Source: Clavelina lepadiformis
Taxonomy: Eukaryota; Chordata; Ascidiacea; Aplousobranchia; Clavelinidae
DNA: 64,000 nucleotides
Reading direction: 5' to 3'
NCBI RefSeq assembly: GCF_947623445.1
Contig: NC_135243.1
Coordinates: 21,894,479 to 21,958,478, forward strand
Shown: piece by piece, positions 25,901 through 39,194 of the stretch
Layout: each line of letters begins with the position of its first letter
How positions within the stretch are numbered: position 1 is the stretch's first letter
The notes under the pieces: generated by a model
Seen by the model: only the letters and a program-made list of their open reading frames with translations
What the model was told of the DNA's origin: nothing
The model's database searches: none
Program-made: the position numbers and the translations under genes

Positions 25901-27076
25901 CGGAAGTTGGTATCAGATGCTGAGGGTAGTCACGGTACAAGTCCGTCTTCGTTGTCAACAATAAACAATATTTTGATATTGAATCTTTCATTTGCCGACT
26001 TCCTCATGGGTTTAGTTCTACTTATAATCATTGCCCATTCGGTAGCTTTTTCAGGTCGGTACTGTTTCGAAGACAAAGCTTGGCGTTCAAGCGCTACTTG
26101 TACCGCCATTGGAGTTTTCTCCGTTGTATCAAGTGAAGCCTCCTTGTTGACACTGGTCGGTATCACCAGCTTTCGCTTGTATACCATATACCGGCCATAT
26201 GTAGCTAAGGATGCAAGAAAACGTTTTATATTAATTTGGCTTATCTTTGTGTGGTTCTTCGCGTTTCTAGTGGCCCTGTTACCATTGGCCGCGTCACAGT
26301 CTTCCAACATGATTTCTGAAATGTGGATATGGGGCAACAACACTTATTTTCCAAGCGACCGAATCACTTTGTTTGAACTGCAGGTGTTTTCCAGGCGTAG
26401 TTCAGTCTTAGGAGGATTGAACGAGACGCTGCATGCAACAGAGGATTGGTACTTTTTGGAAGAGTTTCTGCGGACGACATTTCCTAGTCACGCCCCTTTA
26501 ATACGAGGATATTTCGGTTACTATAGCGCCAGTGGCCTCTGCATGCCACGTTTTTACAAGTTGCGGGGAGATCTAACCACTCTCAATGCTTTATCCATCA
26601 CAATTATCTCGATTAACTTTATTGCAATTGTGTACATTGCAAGTGCATATGCTGCGATTTATGTTAGGACAAATCTGCAGAAAAAATCCAAAGCTATAGA
26701 ACGAGATGACCGAACAAAACGTTTTAACAAGCTTCACCAAAAATTCGCCGTCATTGTAACGACAAACTTTTGTTGTTGGCTTCCAATTTGTATCATGACT
26801 TTCGTCAGCTTGTCTGGTACTGAACTTGATCCGATAGCTTATGCTGTTTCCGCCATAATACTTCTTCCTATCAACAGTTCTGTAAATCCATTGATTTACT
26901 CCGACGTATTTCCTTTCATGTGGAAGAAAGGCAAGAAACAATTTAATCGAATCAGAAATATGCTTACATCTCAGACAAAGCCAAAAGAAACTCTGGAATT
27001 CGAGAGCAATTCTGTTAATAACAAAGCCTGCTTTAAAACGAAAGGCTGGGACAGACAAACAACAACGACCATGTAA
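22960..27076 (+). CDS. LDLa-repeat 7TM receptor (LGR/RXFP-like GPCR without LRRs)
   Basis: Exons: 22960-23128, 23354-24626, 24915-25017, 25244-25424, 25575-27076; 1075 residues, stop at 27074. An in-frame ATG at 22909 or an upstream exon is also possible; the first 20 residues look weakly like a signal peptide. Residues ~57-650 hold about 12 LDLa-like modules (for example CDGIDHCGDCSDE, CDGVVDCPDLSDEC, CDGISHCVDEKDE), several complete with the calcium-binding D-x-S-D-E end. A class A 7TM domain follows (~655-1020): N in LVCNVAVF (TM1), D in LSFADFLMG (TM2), CWLP (TM6), NSSVNPLIY (TM7). The DRY site reads SFR. The YxxSGLCMP motif before TM5 is typical of LGR/RXFP-type receptors. Introns joining some LDLa modules are phase 1, usual for shuffled modules. 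It probably acts at the cell surface; the ligand is unknown. Confidence 0.85.
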
Positions 27077-27487
27077 TTAAATCCTACGAACAAGACTTGT
27101 TTGGTGAAGATTGAAATTTCAAATCAAGATCTTTTACAGAGTAGGAGCAAATCTTCTTTATTTTTCCAAACTACGAATTTTTTGAAAACTTTGATTATTT
27201 TATTTCACAGCGTATTTTACGTGACCTGATTAGCTTTTGAGAATGGTCGCATTTCATCATATTCATGATCAACGTAATTGTGAATCATAACATAAAGAGT
27301 AGATTCAAACGTAACGTATGTTGTATTATGACATCATAATAATAGTCTGATTAGACTGCGGCGGGAATATCCACACCATTTGAACATTTCTTCCTTTTTT
27401 TACGCAACAAATCACGTTCTTTCATTAATTAATTGTCTTCTTTAAATCTTTTACGTTATCTCTATAATTGCCATTTTATAATTATTA

Positions 27488-27518
27488 TGATATATATATA
27501 TATATATATATATATAAT
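27488..27518. repeat. (AT)n microsatellite
   Basis: About 30 bases of alternating TA in the 3' flank of the GPCR gene. Similar TA tracts lie near 32096-32108, 53262-53290 and 57129-57148. Confidence 0.85.
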
Positions 27519-27614
27519 AGCATTATAGTTAATTATTTATATAGTTTATATTCATTTATATTGATTAGGTTTAACAATTCACGTTTACCCAGTGCTTTTC
27601 TGATTTTATCTGTA

Positions 27615-27620
27615 AATAAA
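27615..27620 (+). terminator. Candidate polyadenylation signal of the GPCR gene
   Basis: AATAAA lies about 540 bases after the receptor stop codon, just past an AT microsatellite. It is a plausible 3' end, unverified. Confidence 0.4.
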
Positions 27621-29542
27621 ATTTTGTATTTTTGAGTGTAGGCTATTGTTGCTGCTTGATGTTCAAGTTTAGTTCTGTAAACACGCGGCCTAACAATGGA
27701 ATCTGATGTCCTGGAGCCTAAAGCAAAACGCTTTCTCAGTTCTGATGCTGATCAACAATGCTTTTAACTGTGTTCCAAAACTCTTGCAAAACCAGAGCAG
27801 TGCATTAAGAGCAGGAAGAGAAAAAATCTTCCACATACGAGATATCGAAAATGTCCTCTTGTCTCGTACGCCGAAGACGGGCACAAGAGCAATGACGTTA
27901 TGTTTTAGTCTCTTTCATGCAGTTAACTGGTCCCGAAGCCCCTAGTTCTTGGAACAGTTCAGCGTGTTCACATTGAGCAGTATTTGGTTGCAATTTGTAC
28001 TATGGGCAGTGTCAACTGAAATAGGCAAACTTTCATACTAATATTATCCGTTTAAAATATAACGTTCCAACAGGAAAGAGCCCCATGACGTATGAAGTCA
28101 TAAGAAAACAACTAAAATTAATATCTGACCTAAACAAAGCACTTTTATTGATATAAAATACTATATTATCAACGGCAGGGTCTATACGTCTTCGGCACAC
28201 GCACATTCATACTGATCTTTAGGAACTGAGAAATAAAAATTTTTAGGAACATGACCTGGTAAAAAATACTCACGAATAAAAAGTTGCAGTTTTTATAAGA
28301 ACAAAAAGCGAAAAATCTTAGTTGAATTATTATTTATCCATGACCTACTGCACACTATGAAAAAAACTTGACAACAATTAAGTCGTATATGTAAAAACTA
28401 TTTAGCAAAAGCAAAAAAATGCTGTGATTTGTGTGTCATGGTCGGCCGGTAAGAAAAAATCAATAGAGCCGAAACGCTGAAAGATTTTATTAATACGCAA
28501 ATGTTATTCAAATGCCGTTGCAATCACCATTAAATTGGCAGTAAACCCACATAAAAGTTGCATTTTTTACAATTTGGGCAATTTATAACGCATCAAGATG
28601 TGTCTGTTAAATATCGTTTACTTGTAATGTCAAGAATTTCTATGTTTTAATAATTTACAGTAACAGTCCTGGGAGAGTAATTTACAGTAGTAATTTCAAA
28701 AGTAATTTACGGCGTAACATGTGCAAAACCTTTTGGCTTTAAATACTGTTATTATATGTTTACTAAGTTGCTTTGTATGAATTGTATATATAGCAAATAT
28801 TAAGCTTACAATATAAGATTAAGAAAAAAATTGAAGAAAAAAAATCTAAATGGAGCAAAAATTTATTTGGAATTAAGCTGTAGCATATCACGCTGTTATA
28901 AACCTTATGGGATGGAATGTTTTAGCGGAGTTAGTGTGCAGAGTAATATAATAAGTATGCACAAATCCTGAAATTGATAACTAAATTGGATTAGCCTAAT
29001 ATTACGACTATTAGGTTTTTACTGTAATTTTTTTTTATTATTTTCGCTTTCCGAACATTGAGTTTGAGTTTAGACATGGTTAAGCTCTCTGTAAGTTTTG
29101 GTAGATTAGATGGTTGAATTATGGATTTGTATTATATTTATTATGTTTTGCCAATTTAGTTTAGATTAGATGGTTTTGGTAGATTACGGTAGATTGAAAG
29201 TGCATATTTTCAGTTGCAGAGTAGTTACGTCGGTTGACAAAAAAACACCGCTGTCCCCACATCAGCATAAATAATGCAGATGTGTAGTTCACTGCATAGT
29301 CATGACGTTAGGTTTTTGTTGGTCGGTTTATTTTGTAATAAATTATTCACAAAGTTTCAAAACAAATCTTGTACAAAGTCAACAAAGTAAACAGTCTTGT
29401 TGTTTGTAAGATCTAGTAACAGCTTCTCAAGCATTTGGCAAATAAACTTTGAAAGTTTTGAATTCTTTCAAACTCTGATCAGTCTTGCGAGATCAAAAAC
29501 CCATTTATTTTTAGGAATGTTTACACTCGAAATTTCAGTAAA
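27621..29542. other. Intergenic spacer between GPCR and Cys-loop genes
   Basis: AT-rich sequence. The short frame at 27706-27945 has no recognisable domain, needs a non-ATG start and has no supporting splice pattern, so it is not called. Nothing else is supported. The promoter and 5' UTR of the channel gene presumably lie at the right end. Confidence 0.5.
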
Positions 29543-32500
29543 ATGACAATATTTTTCATGTTGCAAGAAAGGATTTTGTGGACTGCAATTATTTATTGTT
29601 GTCTCCACACAACGCACGGAAAAGGCAAAACAGCAGCAAAAGTTGGGTTAAGTGGATTGACTCAGGTAAATTTAAATTGAACCTACAGTATATTGCATTT
29701 GCATAAAATTTTTATACCAAAATTTTTTTCAAGGGTGTTGTCGGCGAAAACCATAAACTTTAATACACTCAGTCTGAGGTTTGAACAGAGGTAAATAGAG
29801 TTATTAAAACATAATTTAATAAGGTAATTCTTGATGTAGTAACGTGAAACCGAGAACGTGTAGTTACCAAAATTGCGAACTATAACTACCTATAATTTGT
29901 TTTCGTCGTCCGTTTGAAAATAAAATCTATACAATCGTTTTTCATTTATATTTTGTACTCAGTTTTACAATTTTACCCTTTTTCGTGAAATCTGATATCA
30001 TTGTCTGCTTATTACAACTGTAATCGTCAATTTGGCAAAAAAAAGTTAAAAAACAAACTTCCCTACATCGGTAAAATGGAAATTCCGAAACAAATCGTCT
30101 GTTGTCTGAGACTATCTTTTTCTAACAATACCGGAAAAATACGGTTTAAAATAAGCAATTTTTATTTTGATGTATTACACTAACGTCAAAAATTTCTTAT
30201 ATAGGTTTCCAATTTAGGCGCAACTTCTTCATCGTCAGCATCTACAGATGAGATCAAAAGAGAGCGCTCTCACCATAACACGACGACAGTAAACGCCATG
30301 TCAAGATTAAAACGGGATTTATTTGTTGTACAAAGTAATTTGCTGTACGAGTTATAGTAGCATTTTGACCAATGTGCTATGGTTTGAAAATTAAGCGGTC
30401 AAAGTTTATAAAAATCTAAAAAAAATAGCTTATCTAGGTTGTTAAGCTTATTAAGCGAAAGGAAATCTTTTGTCACAGGTTATGACAAATCAATGAGACC
30501 AGTCAAAAATCACACGGATGCGGTTCTTCTTTACATAGACATCACATATATGCAGGTACAACAGTGAACATTGTAAAACATTTGACCGTAACTACTGTTA
30601 ATAATAACAATAATCCTGATAATCATAATAATTAGCTAATAAAATAAAACAAAAAAGCAATTGAACAGAAATACCATGATGCGTAACACGTAACTTGACT
30701 GCAACTAGACTGCACCATTATAGACATTTTTAATAAGCTGTTAACAATTTTTGATTTCAAGGTACTAGATATGAACGAGAAAGACCAAGTAGTAAGGAGC
30801 ATGATCCGCTATCGTGTGGTCTGGGTAGACCAATATTTTCAATGGGATCCAAAAGACTATGAAGGAATTACCGATTGTAAGTGAAAGTCAAAACTTTTTT
30901 ACTATTTTAAAGGATTGCTTTTAAGCTATAGTAGTCAGAAAATCGACTTAACAAATTTCTGGATTAAATTATGTTGCGCTTGCTAATGTACCGTACAGCA
31001 CAGTAAGGTACCGGCTGGCGCATTGCAAATATATCAGAGTTGAAAGTTGGAAAAGTTGTACATAAAGGAAGGTAGAAATTCTTGATTAATAGAAAACTGT
31101 TGAATCTGAAACTTCTGCTACAAAATAATAACTTATCCATATAACTTCATTCTTGTACCGTCGACTCGGTGAGGCCCATTTCGCGCTCGTATCAAAACTG
31201 TAATTAGAATATAAAAATTTTATATTCTAAAAATAAATTAAATTAAAATATTAAATTGAAAATCAAAAACTAAAAATCAAAGATCAAAGTAAATTCCAAT
31301 TTAAAAGTTACTAAAGCTACGCAAAAACAAGTTTTAAATAAGCTTGTAACGAAACAACTTGTAGTATTTTTGTATTTTGTGAATAAGTTTACAAGGACAA
31401 ATTAAACGGTCGCTTCTGGTCCTACCTTTCTTACTCTGTCTTACTTTAATATTGGTCATATGTATAAGAATGATTTATACCAAACACGGTGAAAAAAAAG
31501 CATATTACTGTTATCCGTTACAATACAATACAGCTTTGCAACCCAAAGAGATCTTATTTAATAATTCATAAACGTGAGGCAAATTATCTCATTTAAAAAA
31601 GTTTGCTATTAAAATTTAATTTTGCTCCAATCACGTACAATTGGCGCCTGAATTACAAATATGCTTATTTATATTCATCCTTCTTCACAAAAACTAAGAT
31701 AAAACCTCTGACAACCACTTTAGTTTGGCTTCCATCTTCTTCAATGTGGATTCCGGATCTTCTCGCCTATGAAGAAACCGGAGGTCGAGATTATTCTCCT
31801 CGTATTCCTTATGTCATTGTTAATTACAAAGGCATGATCAGTTATTTTGAACCAGTAGCATTTGAGACAACATGCGGAGTCAATATTGCCTATTTTCCTT
31901 TTGACTCGCAAGTGAGTGGGAATTGCGTTCGAGAAAAGTCAATATAGTGGCTCGTTTATGTTGTCTTTATTGTTTACAAGACTAATAAATCTTGAATATA
32001 ATAGCCTACGTGACCATAACAAACATTGAATAAATCTTGATTGCACACAAACATGCAAGAACGTTACGAAGTATATTTTGCTTTTTAACTTACTGTATAT
32101 ATATATATAGACATGTACGTTTACATTCTTGAGTTGGACGATTCCCACAAGCAAATTAGATATAATGTCACGCCGCACGGCGGATGAAATGAGCAAAGAT
32201 ATTAAACTCTACTCATCGCGAAACGGGGAATGGATTCTAGAATCAATTGGTGTTGAAAAAGAGGTTCACTTTGTACAATTATAGTAGATGGGTCAAGTCA
32301 CCCTATAGTTTGGTCATTTTCTTGCCTATTTTTGCACTCGCATTTATTTTCTATTTCACATCTTGTAAAGTACTTTACCGTGCTTTACTTGCTATCTAAT
32401 GAATTTTTGAAGATTCTAAAATAATGAAAAAAACATTTAACCCACTAAAATTTTTTGATATATATTGTGTACAAAAATTGCAGCAATTTTTTATACTAAC

Positions 32501-35001
32501 ATATTGATCAAAATATGTAAATTTAAAGACACTACTTACGGTATCAATCACGTTTTGTATACAAAATCACACTGCATATTCGAAAATAGGTTAAATTATG
32601 CTTGTAATTGAGCAAAAAAGTTGGTTAACTGAAAAGTTCCTCGTTATTTAAACTCTTCCATGTCATTTTTCCTTGTTTTAATCAGAATATTATGGAGAAG
32701 TTTTGCAGAGTGAACGAAGCAATCACGACCAAAACGATACGAAGGAAAATTTTAATGGGCATATCGGAAACGGAGAGAAAAAAGACAAAAAAAAAAAAGA
32801 AGCCATTAGTCGTTTTTATCATATGAACCCACAAGAAAAAGTTAAAGACGTTGCCCCATCAAGAAACACAGATCTTCATTGGTACGTAAAACCATGTTGT
32901 CTTTATTGGTGTGAATCATTTGTAGAAAAACTGTGTTTTGAAATTAGGATAAAACAGCATCAGAAATTTAATTGTTTTGTTTTATAGGTCACAAATAAGG
33001 TTTACCATCAAACTACGAAGAAATTCTGCACTTTATATTCAGGTAAAATAAGCAAAAATATGCATATGGTTATCAACCGATGTACTTCTACAAGTATTTA
33101 GAGGATTCTGTACTCTATAAAAATAAAAGTTGCTATCATTTTGTGATTAACAAACTAAAATTTAAAATATTCCACACAAAAACACAAATAACTGTAATCA
33201 TTTGAAATAGAATAAACTAAAAATTATAAATAAGTCTACAATACTAAAGTATAAAAGAAAAGTAACTAACATCAATGAAGAAAATTCAGCAAAGTGCAAA
33301 AAAGACTTCGCTGAGTTTTCGTTTATCACACCGCTACAAGGAATCACTATCAGATTCACTTTTACCGGCAGTGATCTGCTGAAGAACCATATTACTGTAT
33401 CGCGTTTAATCAACATACATTAATTCACAGAGCATGCTTTTCCCTGCGTTACTCTTGACCACAATATCTTTACTTGGGTTTTATCTTCCGCCCGACAGCG
33501 GAGAACGCATTGGCTTGCAAATTACAATTTTACTCACCTTTATGGTATTTTTATTGACGGTTGGTGACATGTTTCCCGCTTCTACCGGTCCCTACCTCGG
33601 GCTTTATTTTGTTCTATGCATGGCGCAGTTAGGACTTAACATTATCATGACTGTTTTGGTGTTATACTTGCATCACATGCCAGTGGCAATGATCACAGAA
33701 AAAAATGACATGACGGTAAGTTTTTGTTTAGAGAATAACTTGGTTGTGAAGTTTTTTAAAGTGATAGTTTCAGCATGGTTAACTCTGATGGAATTATTAA
33801 AACCAAACAATTATTCTTTTACAGGGTGAACATGAGATACGGAAAAGCGCAATTCCAATTTGGATAAAATTTGCATTAATAATTGCTGGTATTTACGATG
33901 CACTTGACTCTAACGCATGTAAAAGCACAGAGCTACATCAAAAACGCCCACTCGAGGTTAAAATATTTAACTATGATACTTGTAGATTATTGTTCCAGTT
34001 TCAACGTATTACAGTTGTATTGGACCGCTTTGATGAAAGTACTAACAACACTACATCAAAATAACATTAGTTACACTTTACTGGTCAAATGCACTTGCTT
34101 AGCCCAAAGAGTTATAAGAAAACAAATATAATAATATTGCTCTTCCAACAGCGTCCAGCAACAAACTGGCTTCGTTGGCTACGAGAAAAACTTTCTACTC
34201 TTTCTTTCGTCGGTTCAAAAGCGAAAACTACAGACACCCATCATATGAAGTCTAATCAGATTTTCTCCTTTCACGGCGCCGTTTCTGATATAACAACTAA
34301 CAAAAAGAAAATCATTCCTACGGTATATACCCAAAGTGGAATGAATATTAAAGCTACAACCTCAGGCAAAAATACACTTTCCGCATATGTTGAACAACAT
34401 GGTAACGGTGTAAGCATAAAGCCAGGTACGTTCCAGTCAAAATATTCCTCGTTTTTATTACTTACTTAAAGCAAGTTAGTGTTGTTGAATATTACGGCAC
34501 CTTGGCCTACAAATGTTTTTATTGATTAAAAGTTGCTTGTTCCGTCTGGATGTAAATTTATCCTCTTTTTTTATTTGATATTTAATCAAATGATTGAACT
34601 AATGCAATATGCCGGGCTTCCACATACATTCTACAATACGTGTTTTGGGAATGATTGTCTCTTTTGTTTTGTATCAACATCTAATGTTTTCATAATCATA
34701 CCCAGACCGTCACAAGAATTTCACAGCACAAAGCAAATCAAACCAGCAAAATATTACCCATTTATCCGTGGTTAGCGAAATATTGTTCGAATTACGGAGC
34801 GTTTCCTGCGCAATGTCCAAGACGATTGACCACATCTCTACTCACGCCAACCAGTCTCAAAGGGACAGGGAAGACGAAGAAATGCAAGAACACTGGAAAG
34901 AAATAGCTAGAAAGGTTGACCATTCCAGCTTGTGTTTATATGCATTTTGCTTGTTGGTTTTCCATGTAGGAATATTGGTTGCTGCTTACTTCGGTGTTTA
35001 A
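29543..35001 (+). CDS. Cys-loop ligand-gated cation channel subunit (5-HT3/nicotinic-like)
   Basis: Exons: 29543-29665, 30205-30334, 30479-30555, 30762-30876, 31724-31911, 32111-32263, 32709-32881, 32988-33042, 33431-33715, 33825-33956, 34152-34425, 34706-35001; 666 residues. A signal peptide is followed by the pentameric-receptor ligand domain: YDKSMRPV, WVDQYFQWDP, WIPDLLAYE, then the signature loop C-x13-C (with YFPFDSQ). M1-M3 include GFYLPPDSGERIGLQIT and a GER start of M2 without the anion-channel Pro-Ala insertion, which predicts cation selectivity. M4 closes the protein (CLYAFCLLVFHVGILVAAYFGV region). The loop-C vicinal cysteines of nicotinic alpha subunits are absent, so it is a 5-HT3-like or non-alpha subunit. 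The region before M1 is unusually long and Lys-rich. Alternative junction 32249/32686 also keeps the frame; the 33956 donor (GTTAAA) is weak. Confidence 0.87.
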
Positions 35002-35314
35002 GATCTCTATGAACCTCATTAAAATATTTACAGTAGAATATCTTAATACTTTTACCTTTACATTTGATTTTAAATATCGACTCACTATACGTGTGTGTTA
35101 ATCTGACCAGCTGTAAACACATCTTTCGGACTTACAGTAAATACTGTTTTCCTGAACTTCATATTTTGCAATTATTCATTTTGGATTTCTTAGAAAAGGT
35201 CAGTCAGTGTGTGTAATATCGTCACTCTTGTTGAGATCAGTTGTTATGTAAATCATTTTACTGCAAAATCACAATTCTTCAAAGACGAATCACCAGCGCT
35301 CAGTGTTGGCTTAA

Positions 35315-35320
35315 AATAAA
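35315..35320 (+). terminator. Candidate polyadenylation signal of the Cys-loop gene
   Basis: AATAAA lies 313 bases after the stop codon at 34999-35001. It fits a 3' UTR of ordinary length; unverified. Confidence 0.45.
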
Positions 35321-35787
35321 AACCGTATTTTTGGTGCCATCACAATTGTTGTTTGGTATTAAAACTCACAGTGAGTGTTTTGTTTGAATCTTATATGGTT
35401 ATGAATTCTTATCGGGACAGTTTGTTTTGCAAGGGCTCTAGTGGTTGAAACAAATGTAACTAAGACGTTCTTTCAATGGTTGGTCTTAAAAGCAAAAACA
35501 TAAAGTGTTGTTGCACGCCTTGAAGTTTTCAGTTAAGCAATATTGTCTTCTAAATTCTGTTTCATAATGTGGTTTCTGCATTTAACTTTCCCTGAAAAGA
35601 ATTTTAATACCTCAGAATTCAGATCATTCGGTTTGTCAAATTTCTATTTCATAACAAAGATAACTTATTCACGCATTGTTGCTTTCCTCAAAACGTGATG
35701 TAATAAGGCATGTTTTAAAATGGTTTCCAAACACACTTATACAAACACACATATATATCTATACTGAATATTTTAGCTGTTTGAAGT

Positions 35788-35975
35788 CGGCTCGTTAGCT
35801 GAGTGGTCAAAACGCTTGGCTCACAATAGCGTGGTTTGTTTGCCTTGTTCGATACCCAGCGGCGCTACGGTGGGGCAAAACATTAACGATGCCTGCTCCT
35901 GTTGGGTGGACCTGGTGAACAATTCCTAATTAGGGCAATACGACAAGAAAAATCAAAAAAAAACGAATAAACACG
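35788..35975 (+). mobile_element. tRNA-derived SINE-like unit
   Basis: TTAGCTGAGTGGTC (35797) matches the tRNA A box and TGTTCGATACCC (35848) the B box, about 50 bases apart as in a tRNA. The acceptor and T stems do not pair, so this is not a working tRNA gene. It continues into a unique body and ends in an A-rich tract (35948-35968), the usual SINE architecture. No target duplication was identified. A decayed tRNA pseudogene is the alternative. Confidence 0.6.
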
Positions 35976-37004
35976 GTGTGACAAGCGCAATTTGCACAAA
36001 GGCTTGCTCGATAACCGAAGAGAATTCATCGCCCAGATTAAGTCGTGCAAAGACTTTCCTCAGTCAGAGGATAAGGTTATCATTCCATGCTATAACAGCG
36101 GAAGTTGAAGCGTTTTGCTGATATACAACGCTATGCCTGAAAACCCAGACATTCGGGGAAACGTCTTTTAACAGCGTTTGTGCTCCCATTTCTCTGAAAG
36201 AGCGTAGAAAAAAACGACAAGCGCGAAACACGCTTGAAGTTTTGTCCTCACCATACTTCCGAGATGATAAACTTTTTTTTTGAAAAGAAAAAGTGAGAGA
36301 GAAAGATAGAGTAATGAATAAATTGACATCGTATTTATATAACATAAAAACACGATTGTCATAGCGTAAGTTTGATTGGAAATGAGTAATGCCAAAACAT
36401 TGCCCTAGAATAATGTTTAGAACCCACTAGATAACTACAAGCTGATTAGATTAGATCCACTAAACAAAATCATTCAATCTCAAAGACCATTTGAGAACGA
36501 TTACATTTAGGGGGTTGCGGTAAAGTACAGACACTGTCAGCACAGTGATTAATAACTAACAAAACTGTTAACTGTTGGGCAAACAACTTTCCTTGTACTA
36601 ATAGGCCTGAAAGGGCAGCTAACGTGCGTTTGGCGTCCACGCCTGTTACATACAACAGTATGTTCCGTTATTTTGGGCTCAAAATTAAACTGAGCAAGAG
36701 AGCTTAAGCCGGTTTTTCAATCGCAATTCCCTCTTCAAAGCATCAAGCTACGCCTCACCAGGGAGCTATAGTGTAGTAGTAGGGGAAGACGAGGCAAAGC
36801 CGAACACAAGTTTCACAAGGTTTTGTTCTTGCTGAGCAAAATTAGCGCCGCGAAGGCAACTGCACACGCAGTAGTGAAGCAAAAAGTGTTTTGCAATCAA
36901 CAATCTACTCTTTTTATTGATGAGCAGAGGGCCACGAACCAATAAAGGATCAGAACCAATGGTATAGCTTTGACGTTGGGAAATGATTGCATTATGGGTG
37001 ATTT

Positions 37005-37560
37005 GTTAGTTCAGCCTAAGAGCCATTCGGGTTTGCTCCGGCTTGGTCTTGACTCTGCGTCTTTGCAAGTTGAAGTTATTAACTTCTACTCAAGTTCTAC
37101 TGTACTGAAACAAACATAATCAAACATTGCTTTATCATCCAAGGTCAAATGGATGGTTAGCGACATGCCAAACAAAATTACTGTTCTTTAAATCCATTCA
37201 GTTAGGTTAAAACCCATTTTCATGTTGTCAGTAGCTAGATGAGGTCAGTAAGATTATTAGCACAAAAAGCAAGATGACAGGTAGGCCTAAAAGCCCCAAG
37301 GACCATGACATATTACGAATTCGTGAATTACCACTTCAATAACTGCCTTGTTGTTTGCAAGAAAAAGATGTTATATTGTGAGTAGCAAACTGTTCTACTT
37401 TTCAATACTTATGTAGGTGTATATGTATGGATGAACCTACTTACGCATGAATCGATATATTGATATTGGTCAAAACACCAGGGAATATTCGCTGTAATCT
37501 ACCAATGGACAGTAGTGTCCACTGAAAACAGCACTCCACGTTATAGGCTACTTGCAAACT
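37005..37560 (+). repeat. Dispersed ~0.5-kb repeat, copy 1
   Basis: It shares an ordered series of segments with 39195-39715: TTAGCCTAAGAGC-like start, (C)GGCTT(G)GG(T/C)CTTG, a GTTAGCGACATGCCAAA/ATTAGCCACACGCCAAA segment, CATTTTCAT(A/G)(C/T)TGTCA, CCCCAA(A)GGACC, and CAATGGAC(A/G)GTAGTGTCC. The copies are diverged by substitutions and small indels but collinear and in the same orientation. No coding capacity or terminal repeats were identified. Confidence 0.75.
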
Positions 37561-39194
37561 ACGTCAGACAATAATATAATCATCGTTCTGATCCAACTGA
37601 ACCTACAATTGCTTCTCTCGTAGTTTCTCTCTCGCGACAAAGGAATAGACAAGGATCTGCTAAAAAGGAAAAAGCACTATAGGAGCGCTACAAAGAGCTT
37701 TAGCGGGTAGGCCAACGTCGCTTAACAAATTGAGAAAAGACGAAGATCGATTTTTTGCACACAATGCAACCCTTGGCCAAGCTAATCAAATGAAAACATT
37801 TATTGCAGTGCTAACTTTATTTTTAATCATGTGTTATCTGCATTTTTACATATGCTGAACATGTCATAGAAGTAGGCTATAATGCACAGGATATCGCGCG
37901 TATACCACGCACGTTCTTTAGGTTTCTTTATTGAAAAACCAGCGACCTTAACGCGAGTATACCGTAAATCAATTTATGTTCCTGAAATATTAATCCCACA
38001 ATTTGTGACTGTGTCAGTGGTTACATTACTAAACGTCCACTTAACTATGCATATAAGGAGGACATACAATCGGAACTACATAACTATGGGCAAAAATAAG
38101 TCGCTTAAATTTGAAATTTTTTGTTTGTTTTATTATGACGTATAGTATTTTATTATTACATATGTTTGCGCTCGGCTCGTGTACTCACGAATGTTAAAGG
38201 TCATCACAACCTTTGTTCATACATCCCATATCTCCAGAGAGTGGCCATTTTTTCTAATGCGCATGCTGAACATTTATGCCACAGGTTATGCTGTAGGTTA
38301 AGGCCAGCACATGAGGTTTACAAGTAAGAAGTAATAAGCAGACAATTCAGAATGAGTTCTCCGATGTAAGCTAATTACTCGTGCATAAAGATTGCACAAG
38401 GTACTTATATAATGCAAGTTAAGTCATTTACAATGGAGAAAAAAGCAAACTAGATATTGTGAGGTAAGTGGGCGTCACATTAATCATTGCAGATAGGTTA
38501 TAGCTCCGGTATATCATATGTTGCTTGCGTGCGTTAGACTCGGGTGTATAACCAGCATACATTTAAAGTGCAGTCCTACCCAACACAAGGGATAAGGTAA
38601 GACTGGATTTAGAAAAACGTACACATGATTTCTGTTATACCAGACATTGGTGAATAAGATTCCATATAATAACATACTAGCACCATAAAATACGCTATGA
38701 TGCGGTAAATGTACTCTTTGCACAAAACACAACTTTTTGCAAGTTGTACGTGAAGTTGCGAAGTTTTCAACAATATCCCTCTCCTGCAGTGCTATTACCG
38801 TGAACGTAATGGCCCCGCACAACGGCGGAAAAAAGAGGAGGAAGCGCCCGAATGAAAACGCGCTTCGTTTCGACAGAACTTTCTCTTTTCTCTCATTATA
38901 TCTCCCCACCTTCAATAATTTGGCGGGATGTCTTTTAATAAACGTATAATTACAATTTTTCAATCATCGCTTGAAGATTTTTGTAATAAGTTAAGCCTAA
39001 CATTTCTTAACTAGATGACTAATATCTCTTAATGAGATGACTAGATGATGTTATAAAATGAGCTTGGTACAATTTCCGACCATCTTTTTGGAAAAAATTA
39101 AAACATTATTTTGTTTTGTAAGTCAAAAGTAGTTTCATAAATAGAAGGTTTTTTGTAGTGTAGTGCAGGTGTATCGCAAGGATCCAGTAAGATT

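Noticed and set aside
27706..27945. 79-codon frame after the GPCR
   Set aside because: Needs a non-ATG start, no domain, no splice sites in phase and no neighbouring exon of the same style.
35788..35870. Functional tRNA gene
   Set aside because: A- and B-box motifs are present but the acceptor and T stems do not pair, and an A-rich tail follows; a tRNA-derived SINE fits better.
38514..38963. 149-codon minus-strand frame
   Set aside because: No domain, low-complexity translation, overlaps no splice pattern and sits in repeat-bearing spacer.
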